DNA of 64,000 nucleotides from positions 82,318,390 to 82,382,389 of the forward strand of contig JAVMKO010000003.1 of assembly GCA_032164245.1 (NCBI GenBank), written 5' to 3'. Below, in pieces: positions 46,825-58,377 of this stretch. The DNA comes from Sternotherus odoratus (Eukaryota; Chordata; Testudines; Kinosternidae). Position 1 is the first letter of the stretch. Every line of letters starts with the position of its first letter. The notes below the pieces were generated by a model, which did not search any database, was not told the DNA's origin, and worked only from the letters and a program-made list of their open reading frames with translations. The translations under genes were made by a program, and so were the position numbers.

Positions 46825-47288
46825 TTACAAGTTTTTAGAGAAACTAAGCCTGCTGCTGCTTGTGCTGGCTTGTGGGGTAGAGTGGGTCGGTCCCCGGAGC
46901 TTTCCCCCCGGGGTTCTCACCCCGCATCTGGGCGGGGAAGCTATGGGACTTGGGGAGGGGGGGAGGTGGTTACACAGAGGCTGTAGAGGCGATCTTTGGG
47001 CCTGCTGAAGCTCCACCAGACAACGAAGCATGGCACTTTGCTCCTCCATTATGCAGAGCAAAGCATCCATCCGCCGTTCTTCACGTTCCTGCAACTTTTC
47101 TGCTGCAGCTCTTGATTCTTGCCTTAACTGTAACAATTTTTCCCTCCATTCTGTCTGCCGTGCGGCCTCAGCGTGAGAGTTATGCAGAAGTTCGTTAAAC
47201 ATGTCATCATGAGTTTTCTTTTTACGCTTTCGTATCTGTGATAGCCGGCGTGAGGGGCAAGAGGGAGGATTCAGAGATAACTGTGCAG
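46825..47288 (-). pseudogene. Myb/SANT-like Harbinger protein, exon 2 (coiled-coil C-terminus)
   Basis: On the minus strand a pyrimidine-rich tract, TTTCTTTCTTCAACAG, ends at an AG acceptor (47290-47289). The exon then reads into NPPSCPSRRLSQIRKRKKK, a basic stretch suited to nuclear import, followed by THDDMFNELLHNS and a heptad-rich helix (WREKLLQLRQESRAAAEKLQ). MEEQSAMLRCLVELQQAQR and a Pro/Ser-rich tail ending SRLSFSKNL follow. This is the usual C-terminal half of the Myb/SANT-like protein of turtle Harbinger elements; the coiled coil probably mediates self-association. The exon itself is intact; the gene is labelled a pseudogene because of the frameshift in exon 1. Confidence 0.75.
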
Positions 47289-47548
47289 CTGTTGAAGAAA
47301 GAAAGGTATAAGGTTATGAGACACATACAGTCGCGGAGAACAATGGGATTACTATGCAGCGGGGAAACGCAGTATTCACAGGCCTGATATGGTTTCTGTA
47401 CAAGGTCATATTCCTCACCTAAAAGTTACTGGATCAGTCAAAAGTCACAGAATCAACTCACGCACGAGAGAGCCTCACCACGGCTGCTGAAATCACCATG
47501 CAGCCCGCTATGGTAAGCAAAGCCATACTCTTTACAGCAGCGCTCGGA

Positions 47549-47913
47549 TATTCCAGAGTAACCCCACCCTCTTCCCCCCCACCGCGTGGCTCCCAGTGAA
47601 CCACGAAATGCAAAACAAGACCAAAAACTCTCTGGCTTCTGGCTGGCTGCGGAAGCATCCGCTTGTAGTCTCAAAACTCCTCTAACTGCTCTCGCAACGG
47701 GCTGGCTGGGGCGAAGGAGGGGGGGCTGGCGGGGGTGAAGGGGGGGGCTGGCGGGTATTCCAGAGTAACCCCATCCCCTTCCCCCCCACCACGTGGCTCC
47801 CAGTAAACCGCGAAATGCAAAACAAGACCAAAAACTCTCTGGCTTCTGGCTGGCTGCGGTGTAGGCTCAAAACTCCTCTAACTGCTCTCGCAACGGACTG
47901 GCTGGGGCGAAGG
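47549..47913. repeat. tandem duplication within the Myb-gene intron
   Basis: Two copies (about 47549-47714 and 47756-47913) share TATTCCAGAGTAACCCCA, GAAATGCAAAACAAGACC, AAAAACTCTCTGGCTTCTGG and CTCGCAACGG. Copy 2 lacks a 'aagcatccgcttgtag'-type block present in copy 1. The copies are separated by a GGGGGCTGGCGGG-rich spacer. Confidence 0.9.
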
Positions 47914-48007
47914 GGAGGGGGAGAACTGGTGTGTGTGGGGGGAGCTTACAGGCTGTGTCGCTCACTGTGTCCAGACTAATTGCAGTCCGTATTTCAAACA
48001 GGCAACC

Positions 48008-48302
48008 ATGAATGACATAACTCTGCTTAGAATTTCTCGGAGAGATAGAGAACGCATGTTGTTGGAATCGTTTCAAAGTCCTGGTGCATTCGCTGCAATG
48101 CTAACCTGCTCAATGATACCAGACTATTTACTACTTTCGTGGCGTGGGATGGTCTCCTATCATGGGGGGGTGGGCACATAAGGCGGCTCTCCCCAGAAAT
48201 CTGGTGCAGAAGATTCATTGCTACCTCCTGGATAGCTTCATAGAAATGTCCTTGGAGGACTTCTGGTCAATACCGGAGTATATCGACAAACTCTTTGAGT
48301 AG
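48008..48302 (+). pseudogene. small third Harbinger ORF, frameshifted (unknown function)
   Basis: Starting at ATG 48008 the frame encodes MNDITLLRISRRDRERMLLE and MIPDYLLLSWRGMVSYHGG, then stops after a G-run near 48165. One frame over, the sequence continues without a stop as HKAALPRNLVQKIHCYLLDS and FIEMSLEDFWSIPEYIDKLF, to TAG at 48300-48302. The span is 3n+1 nt, so one extra G in the homopolymer explains the break. A splice acceptor-like TTTCAAACAG ends at 48001, and AATAAA follows 52 bases after the stop (48354-48359), which suggests a genuine 3'-terminal exon. It lies antisense within the intron of the Myb gene. I recognise no domain. Confidence 0.55.
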
Positions 48303-48413
48303 AAACTGACCAGCAATGAAAGCACGCTAAGTCCTTAGGGCAAGTTAATCATTAATAAATGCTTCCTTTAAAAATTATGAGTCATCTAATCACTTAAAAA
48401 AAAAAACACTCAC

Positions 48414-49067
48414 CAAAGTTCCCTTCACCGGCTTGGGTACCTGCTTGGGAGGGTTGGCTGAGTACTGGCTCCAGGGTGATAAAAAGCTCCTGGCTGTCTG
48501 GTAATAATAGTGTTTCTCCGTTTGCGTCCTGCTGTTCCGTGATATTTCCCTCCTCCTCCTCCTCCTCCTTCTCCTCCTCTCATCCGAATCCTCCTCGGCC
48601 CTGACCATTATCCCATGTGTGGAGTCCATGCAGACCGGTGCGATGGTGGTGGGGGCGCCCCCCATTATCTGATTTAGTTCATTGTAGAACTGGCATGTCC
48701 GCGGCAGACCCCCTGAGCATCCGTTTGCCTCTTTGGGTTTCTGGAACGCTTGCCTCAGCTCCTTAATTTTTACGCGGCACTGTTGCGCATCCCTGTTGTG
48801 GCCTCTTTCCAGCATGGCCTTGGAGACCCTGGCGAACGTGTTGGCATTCCGTTTGTTGTTGCGGAGTTCCAGCATCACGGATTCCTCTCCCCAGATAGTG
48901 ATGAGATCCAACACCTCATGATTGGACCATGCTGGAGCTCTCTTCCTCTGGCTGGTCTCCTGTGCTGCTGAGCTCTGCATGGCGTCTTGTGATGCTGAGG
49001 TCTGCATGGTGGCTTGTGCTGCTGATTTCTCTGAATGGCGACTGAGCTGTGCAGGTGAGCTGGCCAT
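48414..49067 (-). pseudogene. Myb/SANT-like Harbinger protein, exon 1, microsatellite frameshift
   Basis: I chose the ATG at 49067 (MASSPAQLSRHSEKS) because the S/A/Q-rich leader is followed at residues 44-136 by a trihelix Myb/SANT-like domain: APAWSNHEVLDLITIWGEE, NTFARVSKAMLERGHNRDAQ, QCRVKIKELRQAFQK, CQFYNELNQIMGG. W47 and W59 are its structural tryptophans. After EEDSDE the GAG microsatellite (48551-48580) is read as poly-Arg, a sign of a one-base shift. The neighbouring frame gives an acidic Glu run followed by ITEQQDANGETLLLPDSQEL and ends in phase with exon 2. The donor GTGAGT is at 48413-48408. In the family this protein binds transposon ends and brings the transposase into the nucleus. 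Confidence 0.75.
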
Positions 49068-49439
49068 GCTGACCAAACAGGAAATGCTATTCAAATATTC
49101 CCGGGTCTTTTCCTGTCTACCTGGCCAGAGCAGCGAGTTGAGAGTGCTGTCCAGAGCGGCCACAGTGGAGCAGTGAGGCAGTCCAGAGCGGTCAGAATGG
49201 AGAATTGTGGGACAGCCTCTGGAGGCCAATAACATCCCATTCGTCCTCACTAGTCCACAATCGATCCAGAGAGGTCGATTTCAGCGCTACTCCTCTCGTT
49301 TGGGAGTAGTACAGAAGTAGATTTTGAGGGCCCTTTAAATCGACACAAATGGTGTCCGTGTGAGGACAGGTACAGGTTTATGTCGAATTAACGTCACTAA
49401 AGTCGACGTTAAGCTGTAGTGGGGACCAGCCCTAATAAA

Positions 49440-50828
49440 TGGAAGAGAAGGGAAATTGATTGTAATAAATATGAATCAGAAACTAGGAATTGTAAAAATT
49501 GATAAGGGAAGCAAAGGGACATAAGACAAACTCTATAGCCAACATAGTTAAGTACAAAAAGAAGTAGGGTTTTTTAGTATATGGGGGGGGGGGGATAATT
49601 CTAACAATGGTATTGAGCCTTTATTAGATAGAAATGGTAGAACTATCAATACTAATGTGGAAATGGTAGAAGTGTTCAATAAATATTTATGTTTTTTTAT
49701 TTGGAGGAAAAACAGATAATGGAGTCATATATGATAACACTTTTTCTTTTCTACTAGTATCTCTGGATGATGTTAACCAGCAGCTACTACAATTAGACAT
49801 TTTAAAATCAGCAGGTCTGGATAATTTGCATCCAAGAGTTTTAAAGGTGCTGGCTGAATGGTTCACTGGACTATCAGTGTTGATTTTCCATCAGTCTTGG
49901 AACACAGGGAAGTTCCAGATGTCTGGAAGAAAGCTAATGTTGTGCCAATATTTTAGAAGAGTAAACAGGATGACATGGATAATTATAGGCCAGTCAGTCT
50001 GACTTCAATCCCAGACAAGATAATGTATGTAGTGGTTGGATCTGGATTCCTTGGTAAGCATTTTAATATTGTTAAATGTAAACATACACATCTAGAAACC
50101 CAGAATGTAGGCCATACTTACAGAATGGGGGACTCTATCCTTGGAATCAGTGACTACAAAAAAGTTTTGGGAGTCCTGGTGGATAATAAGGTGAACATGA
50201 GCTTCCAGGGTAACGCTGTGGTCAAAAGAGCTAATGCAATCCTGGGATGCATAAACAAGGGCATCTCAAGTGGAAGTGGAGAGGTTATTTAGCTCTGTAT
50301 TTGGCAATGATGTGACCACAGCTGGAACAGTGTCTCCTATTCTGGTGTACACAATTCAAGAAGGATGTTGATAAATTGGAGAGGGTGGAGAGAAAAGCCA
50401 CAAAAATAATAAAAAAAAATATGGGAAAAGATGCTTTACAATGATAGACTCAAGGAGCTGAGTCTAGTTAGTTTAACAAAGAGAAGGTTAAGGAGTGATT
50501 TTATCACTCTCTATAAGTACCTACAAAGGGAACAAAGAGAAAGAGAAAGATATAATATCATCCAATGGCTGGAAGCTGAATCTAGAGAAATTCAGACGAG
50601 AAATAAGATTTATATTTTTCACAGTTAAGGTAAATAACCATTGGAACAATTTACTCATGATAGATTTTCCATCACTGATCATTTTAAAATCAAGATTGGA
50701 TGTTTTTATGAAAGATCTGCTCTAGGAATTATTTTGGGGGAGTTTGATGGCCCTTGTTGTACAGGAGGTTGGACTGGAACTAGATGAACACACCGGACCC
50801 TTCTGGCCTCAGAATCTATGAACCTATG
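49440..50828 (+). pseudogene. CR1-like LINE, 5'-truncated, decayed
   Basis: Fragments read like CR1 ORF2: GIEPLLDRNGRTINTN before the reverse transcriptase, then NYRPVSLTSIPDKIM at the start of the catalytic domain. QMG-like residues, KKVLGVLVDNKVNMSFQ and KRANAILGCINKGISS follow from its C-terminal part. The palm catalytic motif is missing through an internal deletion (about 50025-50060). The 3' end GGACTGGAACTAGATGAACA, CTTCTGGCCTCAGAATCTA, TGAACCTATGAA is a CR1 terminus. Many stops. The left edge coincides with the end of the Harbinger. Confidence 0.75.
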
Positions 50829-51099
50829 AATAGTGAATGTAACACATGTGTGGAATAAAACATACTTCAGGAAGGGGTGGGCCAATGAAGGACATGGGTG
50901 ACAAGAATATGATTATGCATTTACTTAGCTTAGACACAAGTTCATATAGTAGGATCCAATTTTATTTTATTATTGTAAATGTGAAATGCACACCCACACT
51001 CACTGTTTGTGAACAATTTTCTAGATTGACCCTGGAAGAAAGTGTCAGTGGTACCTTCTGGGAAGGAATGATCTAATCACAGAAGGAAACAGCTACAGA

Positions 51100-52440
51100 T
51101 GAGAGATCAGTATCTAAAGATGCAGAGCAAACTTGAAAAATGGGACTGGATATTTCTCCTGGACACAGGAGAACACAGTAATGGGACACAGCAATACCAA
51201 ATACAAAATATATCTGAAGGACAGGACAGGTCGTGCTGGTTGGGGAGTGGCACTAAATGTGAAAGAAAGCATGGAATCAAATGAAGTAAAAATCTTAAAT
51301 GAACCAAACTGTACCAGGGAATCTCCATGGATAGTGATTCCATGCTCAAATAATAAGAATATAGCAGTAGGGATATATTACTGACCACCTGACCAGGATG
51401 CTGATAGTGACTGTGAACTGTTCAGGGAGTTCAGAGAGGCCATTAAAATAAAAAGCTCAATAATAATGGGGGATTTCCAGAGGTGACCCCAGCAATTACA
51501 GACCAGTAAGCCTGTCTTGAGTATCAGGCAAACTGGTTGAAACTATACTAAAGAACAAGATTGCCAGACACATAGATGTACATAATTTCTTGGGGAAGAG
51601 TCAACATAGATTTTGTAAAGGGAAATCATGCCTCACCAATCTAATAGAATTCATTGTGGAGGTCAACAAGCATGTGGACAAGGGGAATCCAGTGGATATA
51701 GGGTATTTAGATTTTCAGAAAGCCTTTGACGAGGTCCTTCAACCAAGGCTATTAAGTAAGTAGTCATGGGATAAGAGGGAAGGTTCTCTCATGGTTTGGT
51801 AACTGGTTAAAATATAGGAAACAAAGGGTACGAATAAATGGTCAGTTTTCAGAATGGAAAGAGGTAAATAGTGGTGTCCCCCAGGAGTCTGTACTGGACC
51901 CAGTCCCATTCAAAATATTCATAAATGATCTGGAAAAGGGGGTAAACAGTTAGGTGGCAAAATTTGCAGACGATAGAAAACTAGTCAAGATAGTTAAGTC
52001 CCAGGCAGACTGTGAAGAGCTACAAAAGGATAACTGAGTGAGTGGGAAAATGGCAAATGAAATGAAATGTTGATAAATGCAAAGTAATGCACATTGGAAA
52101 ATATAATCCGAACTATGAATATAAAATGATGGAGTCTAAATTAGCTGTTACCACTCAAGAAAGAGCTCTTGAGTCATGGTGGATAGTTCTCTGAAAACAT
52201 CCACTTAATGTGCAGTGGCAGTCAAAAAAGCAAACAGAATGTTGGGAATCATTAAGAAAGGGATAGACAATAAAATAGAAAATATCATATTGCCTCTATA
52301 TAAATCCATTATACGCCCACGTCTTGACTACTGCATGCAGATGTGGTCCCCACATCTCAAAAAAGATTTTTTTGGAATTGGAAAAGGTTCAGAAAAGGGC
52401 AACAAAAATAATTAGGGGTATGTTTCCAATTTTCAGACAA
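51100..52440 (+). pseudogene. CR1-like LINE ORF2 with endonuclease fused to reverse transcriptase by deletion
   Basis: The first part has DRTGRAGWGVALNVKESME, NIAVGIYY, stop, PPDQDADSDCELF and SSIIMGDF, the last strands of the APE-type endonuclease. At about 51482 the sequence jumps directly to SNYRPVSL, the beginning of the reverse transcriptase, so the region between is deleted. The polymerase continues with FLGKSQHRFCKGKSCLTNLI, YLDFQKAFDEV and FADDRKLV (the catalytic A-D-D box). After a broken stretch the C-terminal KKANRMLGIIKKGIDNK and [17 protein letters not shown] follow. Several stops and frameshifts; the end near 52440 lacks a CR1 3' terminus. Confidence 0.85.
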
Positions 52441-52444
52441 GGAG

Positions 52445-54150
52445 TATCATTTTTTTTTCTTTACCCTTTAGACGTAAGGTTGTCTGATTATGACCTTTGT
52501 GACTGTGGTTGAATAGGTTTGACTTGCTTGACAGACACTGAGAGTTTGTTAGTATTTGGATCTATGTATGTTTGAGAAGGTGATATAAGTAGGTTTGTAG
52601 CTGGGTTTGTGGTTTTCACTTTTGTATTATTGTCCCTTAGCAACCTTAATTAGTTCTCACAAAGTGTTCTTATTTTTGAATTTGTAATAACATCTGGGTC
52701 ACAGAGAATGAATCAGCTACATCTGTGAAATATTAGTGGACTCACAGTAGATAGTCACACATCATGACATTTCAGATAGACCAGAAAACTCTTTTGCTCA
52801 ACTACAATTAATGTCTGGGATTCAGAGGATGTTAAAAGTAAAAATATATTAAATAATGAATGTGCAAAAGCACATTCTATAACTAATTATGGTACATCTA
52901 TATTCTTCATCAAATGCATCAGGACATCCCTAAGAGTTTTGTATATTGGAAAAAATATAATTGGCAAATTTGATCATAATCTCCCATTGTCCAAATTAGC
53001 ATATGGAGAAAATGGATTGTCTCCTTCAACCAATATCTTAGGAATTCAGACAGAATTCATCTTATAATTAGGGATATCATAATGTCATAAGCTAGGGAAA
53101 GTCTTGAGAACTGAGGATTGGAGAAACAACAGCAAGATCTCAAGGCTTGACTGTTCCAACATGTTGCAAGAAATAGACATGGCTCTGAGGGGTAAAAGAG
53201 AAGCTATTTTTATAGAGCTGCCTAAAAATACCAAATTCTGAAATTTTTACACAAAAAGGGGGGCACATTTTTCACAAAAATGTTCACCAAAAATTCATCC
53301 TATTTTTTCAACCAGCTCTAAATTTAAAACAAATGAAGTTTTGAGGACCGTTTTCACATTTTTCAACCACTATTAAATTAATCATTCTATTAAGATGTTG
53401 GGCCTTGTCCAGTGCCTCGAGTTAGATTTTTGACTCATCAATGTACATTTTAAAATTTAAATCCATTTTGGTTTTCTGTTGTACCCTAGTATAGCTAACT
53501 ATGTGAGTGTATTTATTTAACTATTTTCACTGTCTGCATCTTACAATACTTAATGTGTACAATATCTTATTAAAACCCACAAGTTACTGTACTAAGTGAA
53601 AGGCCCCTTAAGAAGCCCTCATTAGACAATCCCTCTGCCTGTCCCCTCCCAAATGGCCAAGAACAATGATGAGGTTCACAGCTTGCTCAGAAGAATAGCA
53701 AATCTAGGCTCTGGTGGGCCATATGGGGCTGGAGTTTCCCTCATAGAACACACCTTGTGGGTCGGCATCTTCATTTGGAACCATGAACTGATAGCTTATA
53801 TGGCTTTAATTATTATAAGTCAGGTTTCATTTGAAAGCACATAGGTTCTCTGGTAACCAGGAGCTGAATCATGCAGGACTTGTTGATCAAAGGCAATACT
53901 TTAAGGTCACCTGGAAATGTATCAACAGCCAATGGCATTAAAAGCACTGTATAAAGCACTGAGTGTTCCACCATTTAGCAACCAGGCAGCTATCTCCTGC
54001 ACTAACTTTGATTTCCTGATTGATTCATTTTGTAGCTCTCTGTAGTGAGCACTGAAGTAGACTATTGTCAAGGTGACAAAGGCATAGATAACGGAAGCAA
54101 GGTCAGCATGTGACAGTAAATATCAGATTCTTTTCAACAGGAGTAGATGG
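52445..54150. other. unassigned sequence
   Basis: No gene or clear repeat. Confidence 0.4.
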
Positions 54151-54153
54151 AGA

Positions 54154-54391
54154 AAGCTACATGACTCAGGGGATGTGAAAAGTCCACTCCCCTGAGCTAC
54201 ATAGTTAAGCTGATCTAATGCCTCCTATAGAAAGCTCTACATCAATGGAACAATTCTTCCATCAACCTATCTACCACAGGGAGGTGGATTAACTACAGTG
54301 AAAGGAGAACCCCTCTGTTCTGTCTACACTGAAGCACTACAGCAGTGCAACTGCAGCTGTGACACTGTAGCATTTTAGTGTAGACATAGCC
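54154..54391. mobile_element. Harbinger-type MITE, one end missing
   Basis: The right terminus, reverse-complemented, is GGCTATGTCTACACTA, followed in the genome by TAA (54392-54394). Inside are 'ctcaggggatgtgaaaagtc', 'cttccatcaacctatctacc' and GTCTACACTGAAGC, phrases I associate with a common turtle MITE. The left terminal repeat was not found, so the copy seems truncated at about 54154. Confidence 0.6.
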
Positions 54392-54849
54392 TAAGGAGCA
54401 GACCACAATCTAAATGGTGAATCTGTTATGAATGGCAGATGCAGTCCTTTGGTCAGGGAGAATCTTTTCTAAGACTTCTGGTTCCTTTCTGCAGCCCACC
54501 AATGTTACCTTAATTCTAGCTGGCTGAGGCTCCACCCAGATATTTCTCAAGGAGTAAACCCCAAACTTACTCAGACACTGGGTCATTCCATTGTATCAGA
54601 TGGGCCCGACAAGATGGATAGGGGGAGCTAGGTCTCATTAGCAAATTGATGCAGGTGCATATCTTCTTATTAATGGTTCAACAGGAGGGGTGATAATACT
54701 GAAATGTTGCATTAAGAGCTTTTTAGGGCAGAGAAACTATCTTCTGGAACTTCTCACCCTACTCGGGACAGCAGTTGGATCAACAACACTTCATTGTCAA
54801 CAGTATCACCTGATACTTTGTAACACAATCATCATGAACACTTTTGGGC

Positions 54850-54930
54850 TGATTCTCCCTTCACTTACAAACCAGGAGTAACTCCACTGAAGTCAATGGA
54901 CCTAGACCAGTGTAAGTGAAAGGGGAATCA
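54850..54930. repeat. short palindromic (foldback) repeat
   Basis: TGATTCTCCCTTCACTTACA at 54850-54869 is mirrored at 54911-54930 (reverse complement TGATTCCCCTTTCACTTACA), 18 of 20 bases matching. The central part AGTAACTCCACTGAAGTCAA is also typical of an ancient sauropsid foldback repeat. Total length 81 bp. Confidence 0.75.
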
Positions 54931-57900
54931 AGCATTTGTCATCCATCATTAGGAGGAAGTAAATGATCAAAATCACCATTAAATTTCTGTTCATTTCCCA
55001 AACCTGACCAAGTGGGGTTTAGGAAAACTAAATCACCCTGAATACCGCAAGAATTGTCCAGCTACATCTTCTTAATTATCTGTCCCAGAAAGGAAGATGG
55101 GATATAGGTCTGTAGCTAACAAGATTGTCAATGTCAATAGATGATTTCTTGACAAAAGGCCTGGAAATAGCTTCCTTAAGACCAAATGGCATTCTCAAGA
55201 GAGGAATTGACAATATTATCCACCAGTGAGCCCAGTACTTACCCTTGGCTGGTGAAGGCCAGTGGGGAACATATATCCAACTCCCAAGTAGTGGCCAAAA
55301 ACACCCCATTGCCTCTAGCATCTCAATGAATGGTATGTTAAACATTGCCTGTCCCATTGACTACAAATCCAGAAAACAACTACATCATCATCAAAGTATC
55401 AAGGGGCTCTTATATAACAGGGAGCTGGGTACAATTTCTGGCTGCCTGGGAAAGTTTCATTGAAATAAGTCAATGAATGGAGTGAAGCACAAAGAGATAT
55501 ATGGATAAGGGGGTATCTATGTGGCAGAGTTACAGAAGATATACAATAGTTTAACACATTATTGCAGACTGTATTGTTAATAACTGAATACAAAGCTGTG
55601 TGTCTTCAGCTTTGCACAGTTTCATTATTTGTTATACCCAGATTCAACACCAGCATACCAGATTGCTGTGATAGGCTGATGATGAGTTCTATTGGAGTGA
55701 AATGTGTGTCTATACTGTTAAATGTGGTCTAGGAAAACTAGTTCTAAGAGCTACTTGCGATATAGGAATTATAAATGGCTTGGTATGCTCACTGCATGTC
55801 AATATTCATAACTCACTTCTGGCTCACAGATGTTCTCGACAGAGATGAGCCTGATTAAAAACTTAGTTCCACAGTCTCCCCCACCCCTGCAACCAAATTT
55901 TGGAAGAATGTCCTGGGTGAGTCTAAACCCCACATCTAAATACACCAGAACTTTGAAATATTTGGATCTGGCCTCTGATCAGAACCTCACGATTCAGGTC
56001 CATCTCCGGTGTTGAGATCCAAGATGTGGAAACAAACCGAAAGGTCTGGGTATTTCCCAAGGGTGCACCAAACTCTTTTCTGTGGCTTTGCAATCATATA
56101 TAAAAAACAATCTCCCTCCTTTTTGCTACCAAATATTAATGTTTGGTTTAAAGAGAACAGCAGCGTTCCTTATGTCTGTGGGAAGGGAGAGATTCAAAGT
56201 GAAAGTGTGACATGACTGACACAATAAGAACCAAAGAGATAAGTAGACCAACATCACATAACATGAATTACTGCTTAGGGGTCATAAAGAACGGCCCTTT
56301 TGGCATTTTCTAATGTTATAGTTAGACTGATAGAATAAAATCTCTATACCTGGTTGGGTGAAATATGCTAAAGAGTAGCTACACTCTGTTATTAGGTACA
56401 GGAATTCAATTTAGCACTGCTAAATATTGAATCATAAACCACTGCAGAGTTCAAGAGATTTCTTGGTTTCAGAATGTTCTTCTGATGTTCCAGCGCTGTA
56501 ACTTGAGATGTATTATATATTGCTGTTTCTTTTAATCTAATGTACTTAGTTCAATGTCAGTTTTAGATATTCTCTCTGGAACTACATAAAAAACCAAGGC
56601 TGGATCATCACCCAGCTTTATGGAAATGTAGTGTGAGCAATTATAAGCTGAACCTCGACAAGGTTGCATTTATAAGCCAGAACAAATAGGGGACTTTATT
56701 GAGAGTGACTATTCAGTGAACAGCACAAACAAAACAAAATGAAAATACAGTATGCTCACTTGGCTGCTGCCTGCCTTGTGCTTTCTGCACTGATGGCATA
56801 TGATCTGAACTTCAGTATCTCTTCTACATGCCACTTTGTAGGGAATATTGCTACAGAGTTGCATATTATACTGCAGTTACTAGTGAGCTTAGGGGAACAG
56901 CCACATTAATGTAGGAAAGTTTAATTCACTTTTAAAATGAATGTGCTCCTATTCTACACTGATTCTTACAGTCTCACAGAACACTAGTGATGGGCGCTCT
57001 CTCTCCATCCTTGAAAGCTATTAGCTTTTTGAAAATTTTGTTTTCCTACTGAAATGGATCATTTTAAAATTTATAACATATTGAGTTTTGAAATGTCATA
57101 TTTAATGGTGTTTCCCCCCTTTATTTCCCTTTTTTATTTTTTTCCTTTTTGTGCCACTAAAAGCAATTGAAAGTCCTATGTCTACTTTCTTTCAGAGAGG
57201 GTTGACCCTCTTCTTCTCCCCCCTCCACTTGTTAATTTTGACCCTGTGGTTTACTATTTTGTAATTTATCCCAACCTCCTCAGCTTAGGAACTGTTACAG
57301 TGCGGCAGTAGACAAAGTGAAACATTGTAATTCTGCCAGGGTTTGGACCTTGCAGAAAAGGAAACATCTTTGAATTTTAATTTTTTTCCATAATATTTTC
57401 CATTTGTTGATGATGACTATTGGAGACTCACACAGTTCTAACATAGCTCCTAAGTAAATTTAAGTTGAGGTGTGTAAATCCCATTGATTTTCAATGAGCC
57501 TAAAGCTTTTCAGCGCCTAAATCATTATGAAAATAGACCTTAAGCTCTTAAGTTACATGGGTACTTTAAAATAGTATCCCTTGTCTACATGCAGTAATTG
57601 CACTAGTTGGAAAAGGTCACCTCACAGTCACAGAACAGTCTGGTTGAACAATAAACTTGGATTGAAAAAGATGAATTGTTTAATATAGTTTTGTCCAAAT
57701 GTAGAGAAATTAAGATTCTCAGTCGCTTTATTTTCATTCTCATCAGCATTGTATGAGTGTTGTTTGCTTTCAAATAGGCTATAATGAACTGGATAGCAGA
57801 CAAAGATATCACTACCTTCTTTCAGATTAAATCAGCACCACTCATTCCTGTATCATAGGCCCTATCAAGCTAACAGTGATCACCATAGGCTCACTGGTGC

Positions 57901-58158
57901 TTTTAGAGCAGGAGAGTCTGAGTTCTAATCTTACTCACACTTGGAAGTTCTCAGTGACTGTGGAAGTTCTAGGAGGCCAGGGATTTGTTACAAATGGACC
58001 TTATTTAATTATGTCCATATTCACACAAAAAAGACCTAATTAAATAAGGTGGGCCTGATTCAGTTTCCCTACACCTTGTTCAGTTGCTTACGCCCATGCA
58101 AAGTGAACTCAAAGTGGGTTTTAAATACTCCCAGTCTATCTGGAAGCAATTCTGTTAC
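54931..58158. other. unassigned sequence
   Basis: No gene or confident repeat. Around 57450-57535 the words AATCCCATTGATTTTCAATG and CGCCTAAATC resemble the palindromic repeat near 15040. Confidence 0.4.
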
Positions 58159-58161
58159 TAA

Positions 58162-58374
58162 GACTATGTCTACACTAGAGAGCTTAGCACAGTTCTCCCA
58201 TCGGCATAATGAATGGTGGTAGCAGCTATGTCGGCGGGAGAAGCTCTCCCACTAACATAGCACCATGCACATTATCACTTTTTCTGGTGAAATGTATGTT
58301 GCTCAATGGTGTGGTTTTTCACATCCCTGAGCAACATAAATTTTGTTGATATAAGTGGTGGTGTAGACATGACC
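58162..58374. mobile_element. Harbinger-type MITE with TAA duplication
   Basis: 213 bp flanked by TAA (58159-58161 and 58375-58377). Left terminus GACTATGTCTACACTA; right terminus reverse-complemented GGTCATGTCTACACCA. The interior has 'cagctatgtcggcgggagaa' and 'gctctcccactaacatagca', no coding capacity. Confidence 0.8.
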
Positions 58375-58377
58375 TAA

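Larger units (their letters stand above)
39602..49432 (+). mobile_element. PIF/Harbinger DNA transposon, 9.8 kb with nested gypsy element
   Basis: Flanked by TAA at 39599-39601 and 49433-49435, the PIF/Harbinger duplication. Terminal inverted repeats are GGGTATGTCTTCACTACAGC on the left and, reverse-complemented, GGGCTGGTCCCCACTACAGC on the right, 15 of 20 bases identical. It contains a DDE transposase gene (plus), a two-exon Myb/SANT-like gene (minus) and a small third ORF (plus) in the Myb intron. Removing the 5312 bp that entered with the gypsy element and its duplicated GTGG leaves about 4.5 kb. The two-gene layout (transposase plus Myb-like DNA-binding protein) is the family's hallmark. 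Microsatellite and homopolymer frameshifts in the accessory genes suggest it is no longer autonomous. Confidence 0.9.

Noticed and set aside
46959..46990. Third host-type gene on the plus strand opposite Myb exon 2
   Set aside because: Open frames 46756-47198 on the plus strand are antisense to a convincing coiled-coil exon and have no motif.
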